Part shown: one piece after another, positions 51,901 through 61,454 of the stretch | How positions within the stretch are numbered: position 1 is the stretch's first letter | How the letters are laid out: each line of letters opens with the position of its first letter | NCBI GenBank assembly: GCA_029204225.1 | Contig: CM055109.1 | Span: forward strand, 47,238,184-47,302,183 | Length of the DNA: 64,000 bases | Source: Diphasiastrum complanatum | Lineage: Eukaryota; Streptophyta; Lycopodiopsida; Lycopodiales; Lycopodiaceae | Direction: 5' to 3' | Program-made: the position numbers and the translations under genes | The notes under the pieces: generated by a model | Databases searched by the model: none | What the model saw: only the letters and a program-made list of their open reading frames with translations | Told to the model about the DNA's origin: nothing

Positions 51901-53942
51901 ACAGTGTAAGAAACCTATACAAAACAACATGACAAGTGATAATATTACAGAGAAAATGAAAAAAAGTAGAATCTATGATGATAAGTCAAATACAGAAAAA
52001 TTCGAGCTAAGGTCTGCCTCAGTTTCAATCATTCTTCAAGAATACAAAACAGCAAAAGGGCAAATCACTGTGACTGTTTCTATGGCGGCTGTTTTTGTAC
52101 AAAAGTGGCAGCAGGACAAATCATTATAACTGTTTCTATAGGCGGCTGTATCTATTCAATTAGACAATCGTCACTAAATCGCTTAACGCACTGCACTTGC
52201 TATTTGCGTATCTTTAAATGATCGAGTTATTTCCCAATGTTCTTATAATTCTAGAAAGGAAGCCCATGTACCTTAAAGGTGCTTCTCTCTAGCAAAAAGT
52301 TGTAACATAATGATGCTTAAAAATAATAGTGACAATAGTTTATTCACATCATGCCAGAAAGGTGAGCAACATTAACTTTGTCCTTAGCAACAGCAACTTG
52401 GCAGATATTGTCAACAAGAGGAGAAATTGATGTCCACAAAAGTGTAATTTTGGATAAAAAATATACGGTTTCAACCCCTCCAAGAAAAATTAGGTATTGT
52501 TTTTGCTAGCTTACAAATTGGATTAACTGAGATTGGAAGTGGTGAGCTTGATGCCGGAGGATGTCAGGTTATAGGTACAAAAGTTGACAACACCACCCTT
52601 AAGCAAAAATCAATGTTTTCAGTGTGCATGAGATTTTCTCTTTAGCGCACAAACATTCAGAGCATTATGTAGCCTATGACACGATGTTCTTACAAATCAA
52701 CTCTATTGAGCCTTATCTTTAGTTACATCACACAGGTTATTTAGTTTTTTCATAAATGTGGGAACATGATCTAGTAGCTTTGCAACAATGGTCCTCAGAA
52801 ACTTTCAGAGATACCAGAAGAAAATACAAGAGCAGAAAAACGTTGAGTTAAAACCAAACAAACTAAGTGCATGTAGTTCTAAACAGAACAGAGATTTTTG
52901 GCATCTACTTAAATATGACAAGAACATGTGACAATAGGAGAAATTATTCCATGAAGGACCAACTGATAGTGAATGCTCAACAGCCAAGTAAACGGCAACT
53001 AGTTCATGGATAGTTTGAATTATTTCCAGCAAAGGGAAGTATATTGACTACCTCCAACAAACGTTCCGGCGTTATCATTCCACCCCAGGCACGCATCTTT
53101 AGACCTGTAAGTGGATCTAAAACTAAGGTAATAGGCATGCTTGACAATTTATAGTAGGTGCAAACTTTTCTTCCTTCTTCTGTATCATCGTAAACCTGCA
53201 AAAACAATATCTTTGTTTCACTTCAGGTGGATTATTTTCACTCCACAATTCCCTGCTAATTTTGAAACAACCAAGCCTCCAAGAGAGGCTCCAGCTTCTT
53301 TTCTTGGGAGATTTCGAGTAAACTAACATAATATACAGGTGATGGAAAATCAATAAAGACATCCTCAACATGGATATACCTGCCAGAAGACAAACATTGT
53401 GCCAATGGTTTCTTTTACAGCTTCATGTGCCCAGAGGTCCCTGTTAAGCTGGGAAACAAAATGGGCAAGTTACCTCCCATCTCAAAGGTCGAAAAGTATC
53501 ATGAACCACGACAAAAGAATGGCATAATCACTTTTCCTTGAGGGAGAAAATAGCTTCAAAAATTCATTTACAATTAATCTTAGAACAAAGGATATATAAA
53601 TATCAACATCCGAAAAGTCCTCATGCATATGTTCTCTTTCCTGAACCTTACCACCTAGAATGGATTATAGAGATGCAAACTAAATGTCTCAATATGCAAC
53701 TGTTTAGGATTCCAATACATAGAGGCTAAAGAAACACATAGCACTTGAAGGGTACCAGTATTTATAACCAGAGTTAGGCAGCAACTAGAGATTTTATGCG
53801 TGGAGAATTCTGTGACATAGAGAAAAGAAATAAAAGATTCTTATTGATGGTCTTGGCGTCGTACCGTATAGCTTGAAAACTCCTTCGTAGATTGCAGATT
53901 AACCAGAAGCCACTTTCGTTGTCTTGCTGCTTCTGCTTTGGC
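45749..53942 (-). CDS. Plant UBX-domain protein, PUX7/UBXD7-like (six 3' exons; 5' part not found)
   Basis: Exons in transcript order: 53942-53865, 53448-53380, 53195-53052, 51883-51772, 49860-49583 and 45916-45749 (stop TAA). All join in phase across GT-AG sites: 849 bases, 282 residues. They encode the UAS thioredoxin-like domain (WLLVNLQSTKEFSSYTLNRD, FVFWQVYDDTEEGRKVCTYY, MPITLVLDP, PERLLEDLVPFMD). A basic KRPRES patch, a UIM-like helix (DEDEELQYALAASLEG) and the C-terminal UBX domain follow (CRVGVRFPDGKRGQRRFLRS; FLWSFCCSQ; FRLTHTIPGA). The family binds ubiquitin and the CDC48/p97 ATPase. The UBX split falls in a 3.7 kb intron. The N-terminal UBA exons expected upstream are not in 53.9-57.5 kb, so this is a partial gene; no lesion is seen in what is present. 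Confidence 0.92.
45946..45983. repeat. (GA)n in the last intron of the PUX7-like gene
   Basis: 38 bases of GA, 30 bases upstream of the final exon's acceptor in transcript sense, where it reads as a pyrimidine (CT)n tract. It may strengthen the polypyrimidine tract of that acceptor (ATTTTGTAG). Confidence 0.9.
45984..49582 (-). other. Last intron of the PUX7-like gene (about 3.6 kb), with LTR-like debris
   Basis: No second gene is supported. 47820-47930 has a cluster of GGGAACG / CGTTCCC inverted motifs, followed by a TATA box at 48005. Plus-strand ORFs at 48438-48659 and 48941-49150 have no motifs. Confidence 0.6.
48005..48016 (+). promoter_or_regulatory. TATA box CCTATAAATAGG in an LTR-like context within the intron
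   Basis: ACACCTATAAATAGGCATCA is followed about 35 bases later by AAGAATAAATTACTC, a TATA/poly(A)-signal arrangement typical of LTRs. The same CCTATAAATAGG core occurs at 15276, but the flanks are not clearly alike. Confidence 0.35.
49861..51771 (-). other. Intron of the PUX7-like gene (1.9 kb)
   Basis: The flanking exons join perfectly in phase (G at 51772 plus GT at 49860 gives Gly), so no extra coding exon is required. A 94-codon minus ORF at 50385-50669 lies inside and is not needed. Confidence 0.75.
51884..53051 (-). other. Intron of the PUX7-like gene (1.2 kb)
   Basis: Donor GTAGTC after LLE and acceptor TTATGCAG before DLVPFMD bound this stretch. No other feature is seen. Confidence 0.75.
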
Positions 53943-54255
53943 CTGATAGAACAAGTTTCTGATTGAAAGTTTTAAAAGGACAAGCATCCAAGGCCCACCA
54001 TGCAATTGCAGCAAAATAATAGATCATAATTCTTGTGCAACAAAATAGCATGATGACACACAGAAGCATTAATATAAGACCAAATTAATTTCTGCGCATG
54101 TAGAAAGACTTCTTCAAAGGACCAAAGTGTCCTTACAACTGAGATGTTTCCATAAAAGGGTGTCCAGCATTCAAATTCTTATATAAACTGACATATCCCT
54201 CTCATCCAAACTCCCTGAAGTGCGAAAAGAAAAAATGGACAATTCTTTCTTGCAG

Positions 54256-54482
54256 GACCTACCACGCGAACTGCAGCATCAAGCGCACACAAGAGGGGTG
54301 GAAGACATGCTTCTAGCAATCCCACTGAGGAAGAAGAGCTTATCAGGTCCTCCAATGAAGAGACATCTGAGGACTACGTTGAGAAAGAGTCCGAGGATGA
54401 TGGTTCCTCAGGTGGTGGTGATGATGATGAGGACTCTCACTCTAGCGATGAGGAGGAGGAGCCTACTGGTGCTACACAGTAG
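54256..54482 (+). pseudogene. Last exon of a hAT-like transposase (fragment)
   Basis: After an acceptor TTTCTTGCAG the frame reads GPTTRTAASSAHKRGGRHAS, EEEELIRSSNEETSEDYVEK, then DDGSSGGGDDDEDSHSSDEE and stops at TAG 54480. Acidic Ser/Asp/Glu-rich tails of this kind end many plant hAT/DUF659 transposases. The dimerisation and DUF659 parts are absent nearby, so it is a remnant. An acidic host protein end cannot be excluded. Confidence 0.45.
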
Positions 54483-55284
54483 CTTCCAAGGAGGACTAGG
54501 AGACGACTTTGAGCATAGATCTATCATGATTCATCTTAGATTTTGCACTATGCACATTGCGGTTTACTAGCCTCTAGGACTCGAGTGGACTGTGGTAGAC
54601 AATATACTAGATGCTAGAGTCCTCACTGCTCATGAGTCGCTACTCGATGATTATTTAGTATTTGCTGTTCAGACATTGTTGTATGTATTGACTTGTGACA
54701 ACTCATGACTCACTTCATTATATGATATTATGAATTTTGAATCATGATTATTGTCTATATTTAACCATTTGAATTTTGAATCATAATGCTTATATTTGCT
54801 GTTACATCATGTCTTGAGACTAACGACGCACAAGTCACTTGTCAGTGGTCACTTCATCATTCATGAATAATTTGAAATGCTTTTATTTTTGTACGAATTA
54901 CTAAGTTGTCAGTTATAACTTATAAGTCGTAAATTGTAAATTGCAATGAATGATGATTAATCAACAATAGCATGTTGCTGCTGGCACCTGCAGCCTGCAT
55001 AAAGCATTCGGATTTGTGGCCGGTATCATGTGTGGAAATTTGAAATTTGAAATCAAACTCGAGTACAAGGTGCACATTAGACTAGTAGTAGATTAGAGTA
55101 CTAGCTACAGATGTAACAGTGGAAAACGATGATTCTATTTCTTTAGGGGTACTCGTAAGTCATCGATGAAGCTATACTAGACGTTGCTGAGTAGATATAT
55201 TAATGATCAGTGATCAGTAAATCTCTCTGAACAACTCCAAAACTCTTGTATAAACTATCAGACTGAAAGGCTGAAACTCAAGGC
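54483..55284. other. No gene seen
   Basis: Short repeats of GAATTTTGAATCAT (about 54730 and 54770). Probably 3' UTR or flank of the hAT remnant and 5' flank of the Gypsy remnant. Confidence 0.35.
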
Positions 55285-55285
55285 A

Positions 55286-55760
55286 ATGATGCACCTGCCA
55301 AGCAAGATTTTTCCAGACTTTGTCTTAGAGGACCAAGACGGTTCTTAAGGGGGAGGGAGTGTTACGAGCTCGTAACCAGTGCTGAACCCTAGGGAACACA
55401 GATAGGTCAGATACCACAGTCAAGGTCGTGTCCAGTGTACATGACCAACAGGGCAAGACAGTGTGAGTAGTGTGCCCCAGCACGGTCCATAGCCATGGCG
55501 GGCCTAACACAGCCTAGGGACCCTGTCAGCAGGATAGTGCCTCCAGTTGGGTTCCGACGTGCAGTCGGCCACGTCAGTGCCACGTGGCCGACACTTGGCA
55601 GTTGCATGCTACCAGTCCTCACACTGGGATGAACCAAGGAAAACAAAAATTCCTTTCTCAAAGGTAAAATATTGATGATTGAAGAGATAGGGGCCAGGGT
55701 AGCTTCATCTATGAGGACACACTGCTCTCTTCCTTTGTTTTTATCAAGAGTAAGACCATG
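55286..55760 (+). mobile_element. Gypsy 3' end: pol terminus, polypurine tract and LTR start
   Basis: The plus frame MMHLPSKIFPDFVLEDQDGS ends in TAA at 55346. The polypurine tract AAGGGGGAGGGAG (55347-55359) follows and then TGTTACGAGCTCGTAACC, the probable LTR start at 55360. A pol end of the LEDQDGS type just before the polypurine tract is typical of plant Gypsy elements. The LTR contains the perfect palindrome GTTACGAGCTCGTAAC (55361-55376). Its 3' end was not found. Confidence 0.65.
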
Positions 55761-56599
55761 CACGTAGGTAATGGAAAAACAAATCTTCTCAAAACCATCA
55801 CTAATGTGTGTTATGATCTAAAAACAAGTACCGAATTGTTAAAGTAACACGTTGACATTTGTACAAGTTTATGTGCTTGTCTCCTATCTAGATGCAATCT
55901 AAAACTGGAGGAAGGACTGCGACTGACATAAAACTTTAGCATGCCTCTTGTATCTACTATCTATGAGCTTAAGGTGTAGTATCTTGCCTCTCATTAACAC
56001 ATGTCCATTGTCAACTTTCGACTTCGTATCTCATGAATTAATATTAGATCACATGTGTTCGCATCTCTTTTGACATTTACCTACCCATAACCCTTGGCTC
56101 TCATCTAATAAGACACTGAAGTTGTAAAGGCTCGCTGAGGACTTCTGACTAGTCACTAAGCTAACATGATACCTACTACCTACCGAATAGGATACAGTTT
56201 GCCACAATCTAGAAATCAGACTCAATACCCAAGTTTCAACCATGCTCAGTCCTCGCCCCCAAGTCTTGGAATTTGCAACCACTGGCCAGTCAATCCATCC
56301 AAATTCCACTAGACACTAACTGTCACATCCTTTACCAATGACCATTAAGGTCCCATTCCAATGTCCAATAGGTAAATGCCTTGCCTGATTTGAATGATCA
56401 TTGATTACTTAGAGCTTATGCATCAGTTTAGGCCTGTCTTAGTAATGTGAATAATGATTTATCCTAAAAAAGACTCAAATTTCAATAAAATACCAAAACC
56501 TTAAAACTGGTTCGATGGTTTGAACCTAACTTGTCCAATTCGGACGCAATTCATACCATCGAATCGGCCAGTCCGAACTGGGTATCTAAACATTGCTTC
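55761..56599. other. No gene seen
   Basis: A minus ORF of 86 codons at 56049-56309 carries no motif. Probably LTR or internal retroelement debris. Confidence 0.35.
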
Positions 56600-57010
56600 T
56601 TAGAGTTTGTGAAACCCAAGGCTTGTTATAGAAAGCTTTCATCAGGCTCCTGATCTGTTCCTTCTCATAGGTAGAACACCTACATTGAGTAGGATCTAAC
56701 TTTTTGCTTTCAAACGCAATTGGTCAACCGTCCTGATAAAGGATCGCTGCTACAACAAAGTCACTAGCATCTGTTTCTACAAAAATGGTTGAACTCACAT
56801 TTTGAAACCTTAGCATGGAGCTTTTCTTGCTTTAGAAGCTCTAAGACAATACGAAGATGCTCTTCATGCTCCTCAAGGGACCCTGACTATAATTTAATAT
56901 GTCGTCTAAATACACTACCACAGACTTTTCCAGATATGGGCGAAGAATATCGTTCATCATATGACTGATAGCATAAGTCGATCTATCGCTCTAAATCACC
57001 GCACCTAAAA
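56600..57010 (-). pseudogene. Ty3/gypsy reverse transcriptase fragment
   Basis: The minus strand reads STYAISHMMNDILRPYLEKS, VVVYLDDI, then a stop, NYS, then EHEEHLRIVLELLKQEKLHA and KVSKCEF. YLDDI is the intact catalytic YxDD box and the following helix block is the most conserved downstream part of gypsy RT. Stops and frameshifts on both sides show decay. Its orientation is opposite to the Gypsy end at 55.3 kb, so these are two elements. Confidence 0.88.
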
Positions 57011-57220
57011 CGCTTCCGCAAAGCTAAATTTAAACAACTGAGATAAATCGTGCACGGCTATGGAATCAATTGTATAAATCCAGCGACTTCGAAACTGTGA
57101 TCAAGTAGGACAGACTTCGATTTGTCGGAGTCGGTCTGATCTGATAGACGTAGTTGCATGCACCGAGGATTCCCTGCTCGCTTCTCACTGTCGCGATGGG
57201 AATAGCACTGAATCCCAACA

Positions 57221-57232
57221 TGGTATCAGAGC
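57221..57232 (+). other. LTR-retrotransposon primer-binding site (TGGTATCAGAGC)
   Basis: The 12 bases match the usual plant primer-binding site for initiator tRNA-Met and directly follow ...AATCCCAACA, a typical LTR end. The LTR would lie to the left (about 57.05-57.22 kb). No gag follows, so the internal region has been replaced or deleted before the LINE. Confidence 0.75.
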
Positions 57233-57567
57233 AATCTGATTCCTGAAGAGGCGGACTTAGAACTAACATCATCAGAACGATTGTTCTGATATAGTGTAGA
57301 CATTTGCTATAATTGTTTCCAGTCATATTAATCTACTATCTGCATACACTCATCCTGAAATCAGCGAGACAGGGTTGGATGATAGTGTCATACCGTATTC
57401 ATGACAGTTAGCAGTATATATGCTCCCACGTGTTTCATATAAAATCGCATCCTTTTCAGTTTTAGATCATAGCAGTTAGATTTGTATTTCTGTTATAGTC
57501 TTGGAGACGTTTCATACGCTCCTACGGTTACCACATACTTGACATGTACATTTACTAGTCTTATATG

Positions 57568-60500
57568 TAGATTGGGGTTTGGAATTGTAACGACATACAT
57601 TCTTCGTCCATTGCGGGTGATCTGCTTGACTTCATTGGTAAGAGAGATTTATTACTTTTTATGGAGACTCATGAGAGTCAGGAGAGAGGTTTACCGACTT
57701 TTCCAGGATACAAATGGGACTCGGTCTATCGACATGAGATGAGATCTGCTAGTGAGAGAGGTTTAGGTGGGGTCGCTTGCCTTTATAGGGAGTCGTTGCA
57801 TCCTATTTTTGAGTTCGTCAGCCATGATGAACACTCGCGGTACATCTGGTTCCGCATTGATGGACATAGCGTTGGTTCTGACAGAGACATCTTTGTTGCA
57901 GCTTGCTATTTCCCTCCAGTATCTTCTTCCTTTGTAGAGGGTATTGGTTCATCCTACATTGATCTTTCTACAGACATTATCAGATATGCAGAGCGAGGTT
58001 ACATTTTTCTCACTGGTGACTTTAATGCCAGGACAGCTTCACGGCAGTCTGATTTCTATGATTCTATGGACCAGCTTCGCATACATGCCCTTCATGGAGA
58101 TGACTTGTGTGTTACTAGGATTTCTGAAGACACTTTGGGGCCCCATTACCACTTATGGCGAATACTTGCTACAATTAGGAGAAGCTCATGAGTTGGCCAT
58201 TTTTAATGGCTTGACCTGTTGGCCCGACTCTGGCAGATAAACCTGCCATCCCCACAGTGGCGGCCATAGTGTTGTTGATTACCTTATGGGATCACCATCA
58301 ACCATCTCCCTCATCCATGATTTTCATATTTCTCCTATCATTCTTTCTGATCACTCCTTCCTTTCCTTTAGTCTTGGTACTATTTCTTTGCCTCGACAAT
58401 TCTCACCTCCACCCTTACCTCGTGCACCCGAATACATCTTTGACCATTCACTCGCACCTACCTATCAGCATTTGCTCATTGCTCACCCCACTGCTCCACA
58501 TTTTTCCACATCACAACCCGCTTGAAGTGCAAGCTTCCTTCCTTACCACAGCACTCCATACAGCTGCCACTGCTTCCTTCTCCTCTAGACCCCATCATAA
58601 CAAAAATAACAACAAACCTAGACCGGTGCACCCACCTTGGTATGACGATGAGTGTCATTCCCATCATCACCTTGTCACACATGCTCGCATGCACACCCCT
58701 CATCTCTTACAACCCACTCGTCGTCTCTTTACCCGCTTACTTCATTGTAAGAAACGGGCATATGATAGTTTGGAAGAGCGACGACTTATTGGTCTTCTCT
58801 ATAGTTCCTCCACAGGCGCATTTTGGCGTGAGTTCATTCCCCGTGCTCCAACTCCACTCCTTGATGATTTACGCATTTGGATGAGTATGCCACTGCCTTG
58901 TATACCATCGATACTGACACACCTATCTCCATCTCCCCTAGACCTCTTGAGTTTACCTTCTTCACCTCTGATATGGTCCACAATGCCATCAAGAAAATGA
59001 ACACCAGTAAAGCCAGGGATATTGATGACCTTCAATGCGAGCTTTTAATCCATGCTGCTGATTTACTATCACCTCTCCTAGCCACTCTACTAAATCAAGC
59101 CGTTGTCTCTGGTTTTCCTTCTCCTTGGTGCACCAACATCATCCATCCCATACACAAGAATGGCGATCCCAAGAATCCTAGTAACTATCGGACTCTTATG
59201 ATTGGGCACGTTATTACGAAGTTGTATGGCATTATTCTTCAGTCAGCTGTGAGTACTGAGTCAGAGACCAGGAGATTGCATGCTATGGGCCAAGCTGGGT
59301 TTAAAGCTCATTATTCTACTACAGATCATATCTTTACTCTCAGAGCTATTATTGAGGAAGCTCGGCACCGACGAGAGCGAGTTTATTGCTGCTTCGTTGA
59401 CTTCAGGAAGGCCGTTGACTCTGTCCCACGCTCCTTACTCATCCAGCGGATACGAGACCTTGGTTTTTCTAATGACACAGTCCTAGCAGTGATGGCACTC
59501 TATGAGAAAGTATTGGGATGTTTCCAAAGTGACAGAGGTATCTCAGAGCAGATCATGAGCACTATTAGGGTGAAGCAGGGATGTTCCCTCTCCCCTACAC
59601 TGTTTGGCTTATATATTGATGAGTTGGAGCGAGTTATCGAGCAGTGTGGTGGTTTTGGGTGCAGACTTGGTGACATCTTGATCGCTATTCTTCTTTATGC
59701 AAATGATGTGGTTCTACGTTCACCTACTAGAGAGGGGTTACAGAGACAGATTGATTGTCTTCATGATTTCTGTTCCAGATGGGGTCTAGGGGTGAACATT
59801 GTGAAGACTAAGGTGATGATCTTCAACACTTCCAGGAGCTTTATGTTGAGACAGGAGCTCCTTTTTGACAGTCGGCCGTTAGAGATTGTCCCTTCCTACA
59901 CTTACTTGGGCACCCTTTTTACTGGTCCTATATTTAGTATGAGACAGGCAGCCTCTAGTAGGCTTGGGAAAGGCCATGCTTCCCTTGCCCAGATGGAGAG
60001 ATTTTGCTTCCGTAAGTCTATTCGAGATGTCTCGAGTAAGTGTCAGCTTTTTGACACCATTGTTTCTCCTACAACTCTATATGCATCGGCTGCATGGTGC
60101 ACGGGCCTTACCTCATCTGACTGGGCTAGTATCTCACGGTTACAGATCACTATGCTCTCACGCATGATTCGGGCTAAGCCTTCAGTACCACATCAGATCA
60201 TCCTTGTTGAGTTTGCGGTCCCGCCCATGTACCTTGATGCCTTACTCCAGCTCATCACATATATTCAGCGCGTCAGTGCGTTCCAGTCTTCTAAGCAGAG
60301 ATATACTCAAGCTGCTCTCATTTCATCTCAGCATCTTCACAGTCAGGGCTACCATGTGGCTTGGTTTTCTCAGGCCTCCAGACTTCGTAGCACACTCGGC
60401 ATCTCTACCACTGCCCTTCCTTCTGGTACCCATGACTACATCAGATGATTCATTTATAGAGCTTACCTAGATCGAGCCTGGAATGGTCAGTTGGGTGTCA

Positions 60501-60955
60501 AACCCGACTTTTATCGGCTTCATTTTTTGGAGATAGATGTATCAGGGTCCCCACTGCTACCACTGTACCTACGATCTAAATTATCACATGGTCTCAGATT
60601 TATATTGGGTCAGCTCCGTGTCTCTTCACACCAGCTTGAGATTGAGACTGGCCGGTTTCAGGGTACCCCACGAGAGGACAGGATCTACCAGCTTTGTTTC
60701 CTAGGGGCAGTAGAGACTGAGGAGCATTTTATTTTCATTTGCCCAGCTTATTATGAGATTCGTGGGAGATACCATTGCTTGTTCAGGGATACACCAGTTA
60801 CTTTGTGCTCACTTGTTACATATGAGGATCCACGTTGTGTTGCACTTATGGTCCGAGAGATGTTTCTATTACGACGGGATCTCCAGCCTCAGCATCAGAT
60901 TGCTCCTGAAACACAGCTTCAGATTACCTCCTTTTTCTCCAGACGACGTTCATGA
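57568..60955 (+). pseudogene. LINE copy 1 endonuclease-reverse transcriptase ORF (multiply broken)
   Basis: Endonuclease blocks: METHESQERGLPTF, GGVACLYRES, FLTGDFNART (about 58010), SVVDYLMGSP and LSDHSFLSF. Frameshifts lie near 58140, 58520 and 58880, and a TAA replaces Phe at about 58240. The RT is open from 58877 to a TGA at 60446: NIIHPIHKNGDPKNPSNYRT, QAGFKAHYSTTDHIF, VDFRKAVDSVPR, VKQGCSLSPTLFGLYIDELE. The catalytic box reads LLYANDVVL (59693-59719): the usual YADD is YAND, a single G-to-A difference at 59702. After the TGA the same frame continues to 60955 through a zinc-like motif (LCFLGAVETEEHFIFICPAY). Dead on several counts. Confidence 0.9.
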
Positions 60956-61401
60956 CCAGTCCCAGACTTAGATGATGATGACGAGGATGAGGACACGACT
61001 TTCCATAGAGATCAGAGGCAGCGCACCTCCCAACATTGCCCAGCAGCCAGACCTCTTCGGCCTACTACGAGGAGACGTTTTCCCTGCATTCGACATCGGC
61101 AGTAGATCTCAGTTTCGCTCCCCACTGCAGCTTGTATTACATCTTTTTTCAGTAGCAATAGCAGCAGCAATAGCAGTGTCACCTCCAGGACTTGATCTGC
61201 GGCTTGCTTCCATTATACATAGCCACTTCTTGCTTTCTACCTTTTGGTTTAGTTAACACTGATAATTGTGTTTAGATTTATTATATATGCTTTTCTTTCA
61301 ATTTTTTGGAGACGTTTTTCATACGCTCCAAGATGGTCCACATACTTGATATGTACTTATTTGTCTTATATGCCTTTTGGCATGGAAAAGACATTAATAA
61401 A

Positions 61402-61405
<4 letters not shown>
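60956..61405 (+). other. 3' UTR of LINE copy 1
   Basis: Begins with an acidic-coding stretch (LDDDDEDEDTTFHRD) just after the stop, contains CAGCAATAGCAGCAGCAATAG and ends AATAAAGCTTT before (CT)n. AATAAA at about 61396 is a probable poly(A) signal. Confidence 0.6.

Positions 61406-61452
<47 letters not shown>
61406..61452. repeat. (CT)n between the two LINEs
   Basis: 47 bases of CT form the 3' tail of LINE copy 1 and abut the 5' end of LINE copy 2. Whether this is the LINE's own tail or a pre-existing microsatellite cannot be decided here. Confidence 0.95.

Positions 61453-61454
<2 letters not shown>

Larger units (their letters stand above)
57503..61405 (+). mobile_element. LINE copy 1 (defective, about 3.9 kb)
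   Basis: The element encodes endonuclease, reverse transcriptase and a C-terminal Cys/His zinc motif in one orientation. Its 3' end is CATTAATAAAGCTTT(CT)n. Its 5' end is unusual: 57503-57567 matches the 3' UTR of the same family (61308-61372, GGAGACGTTT..CATACGCTCC ... CTTATATG) and is fused directly to the endonuclease. The Pro-rich and coiled-coil N-terminus seen in LINE copy 2 is missing. Confidence 0.88.
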
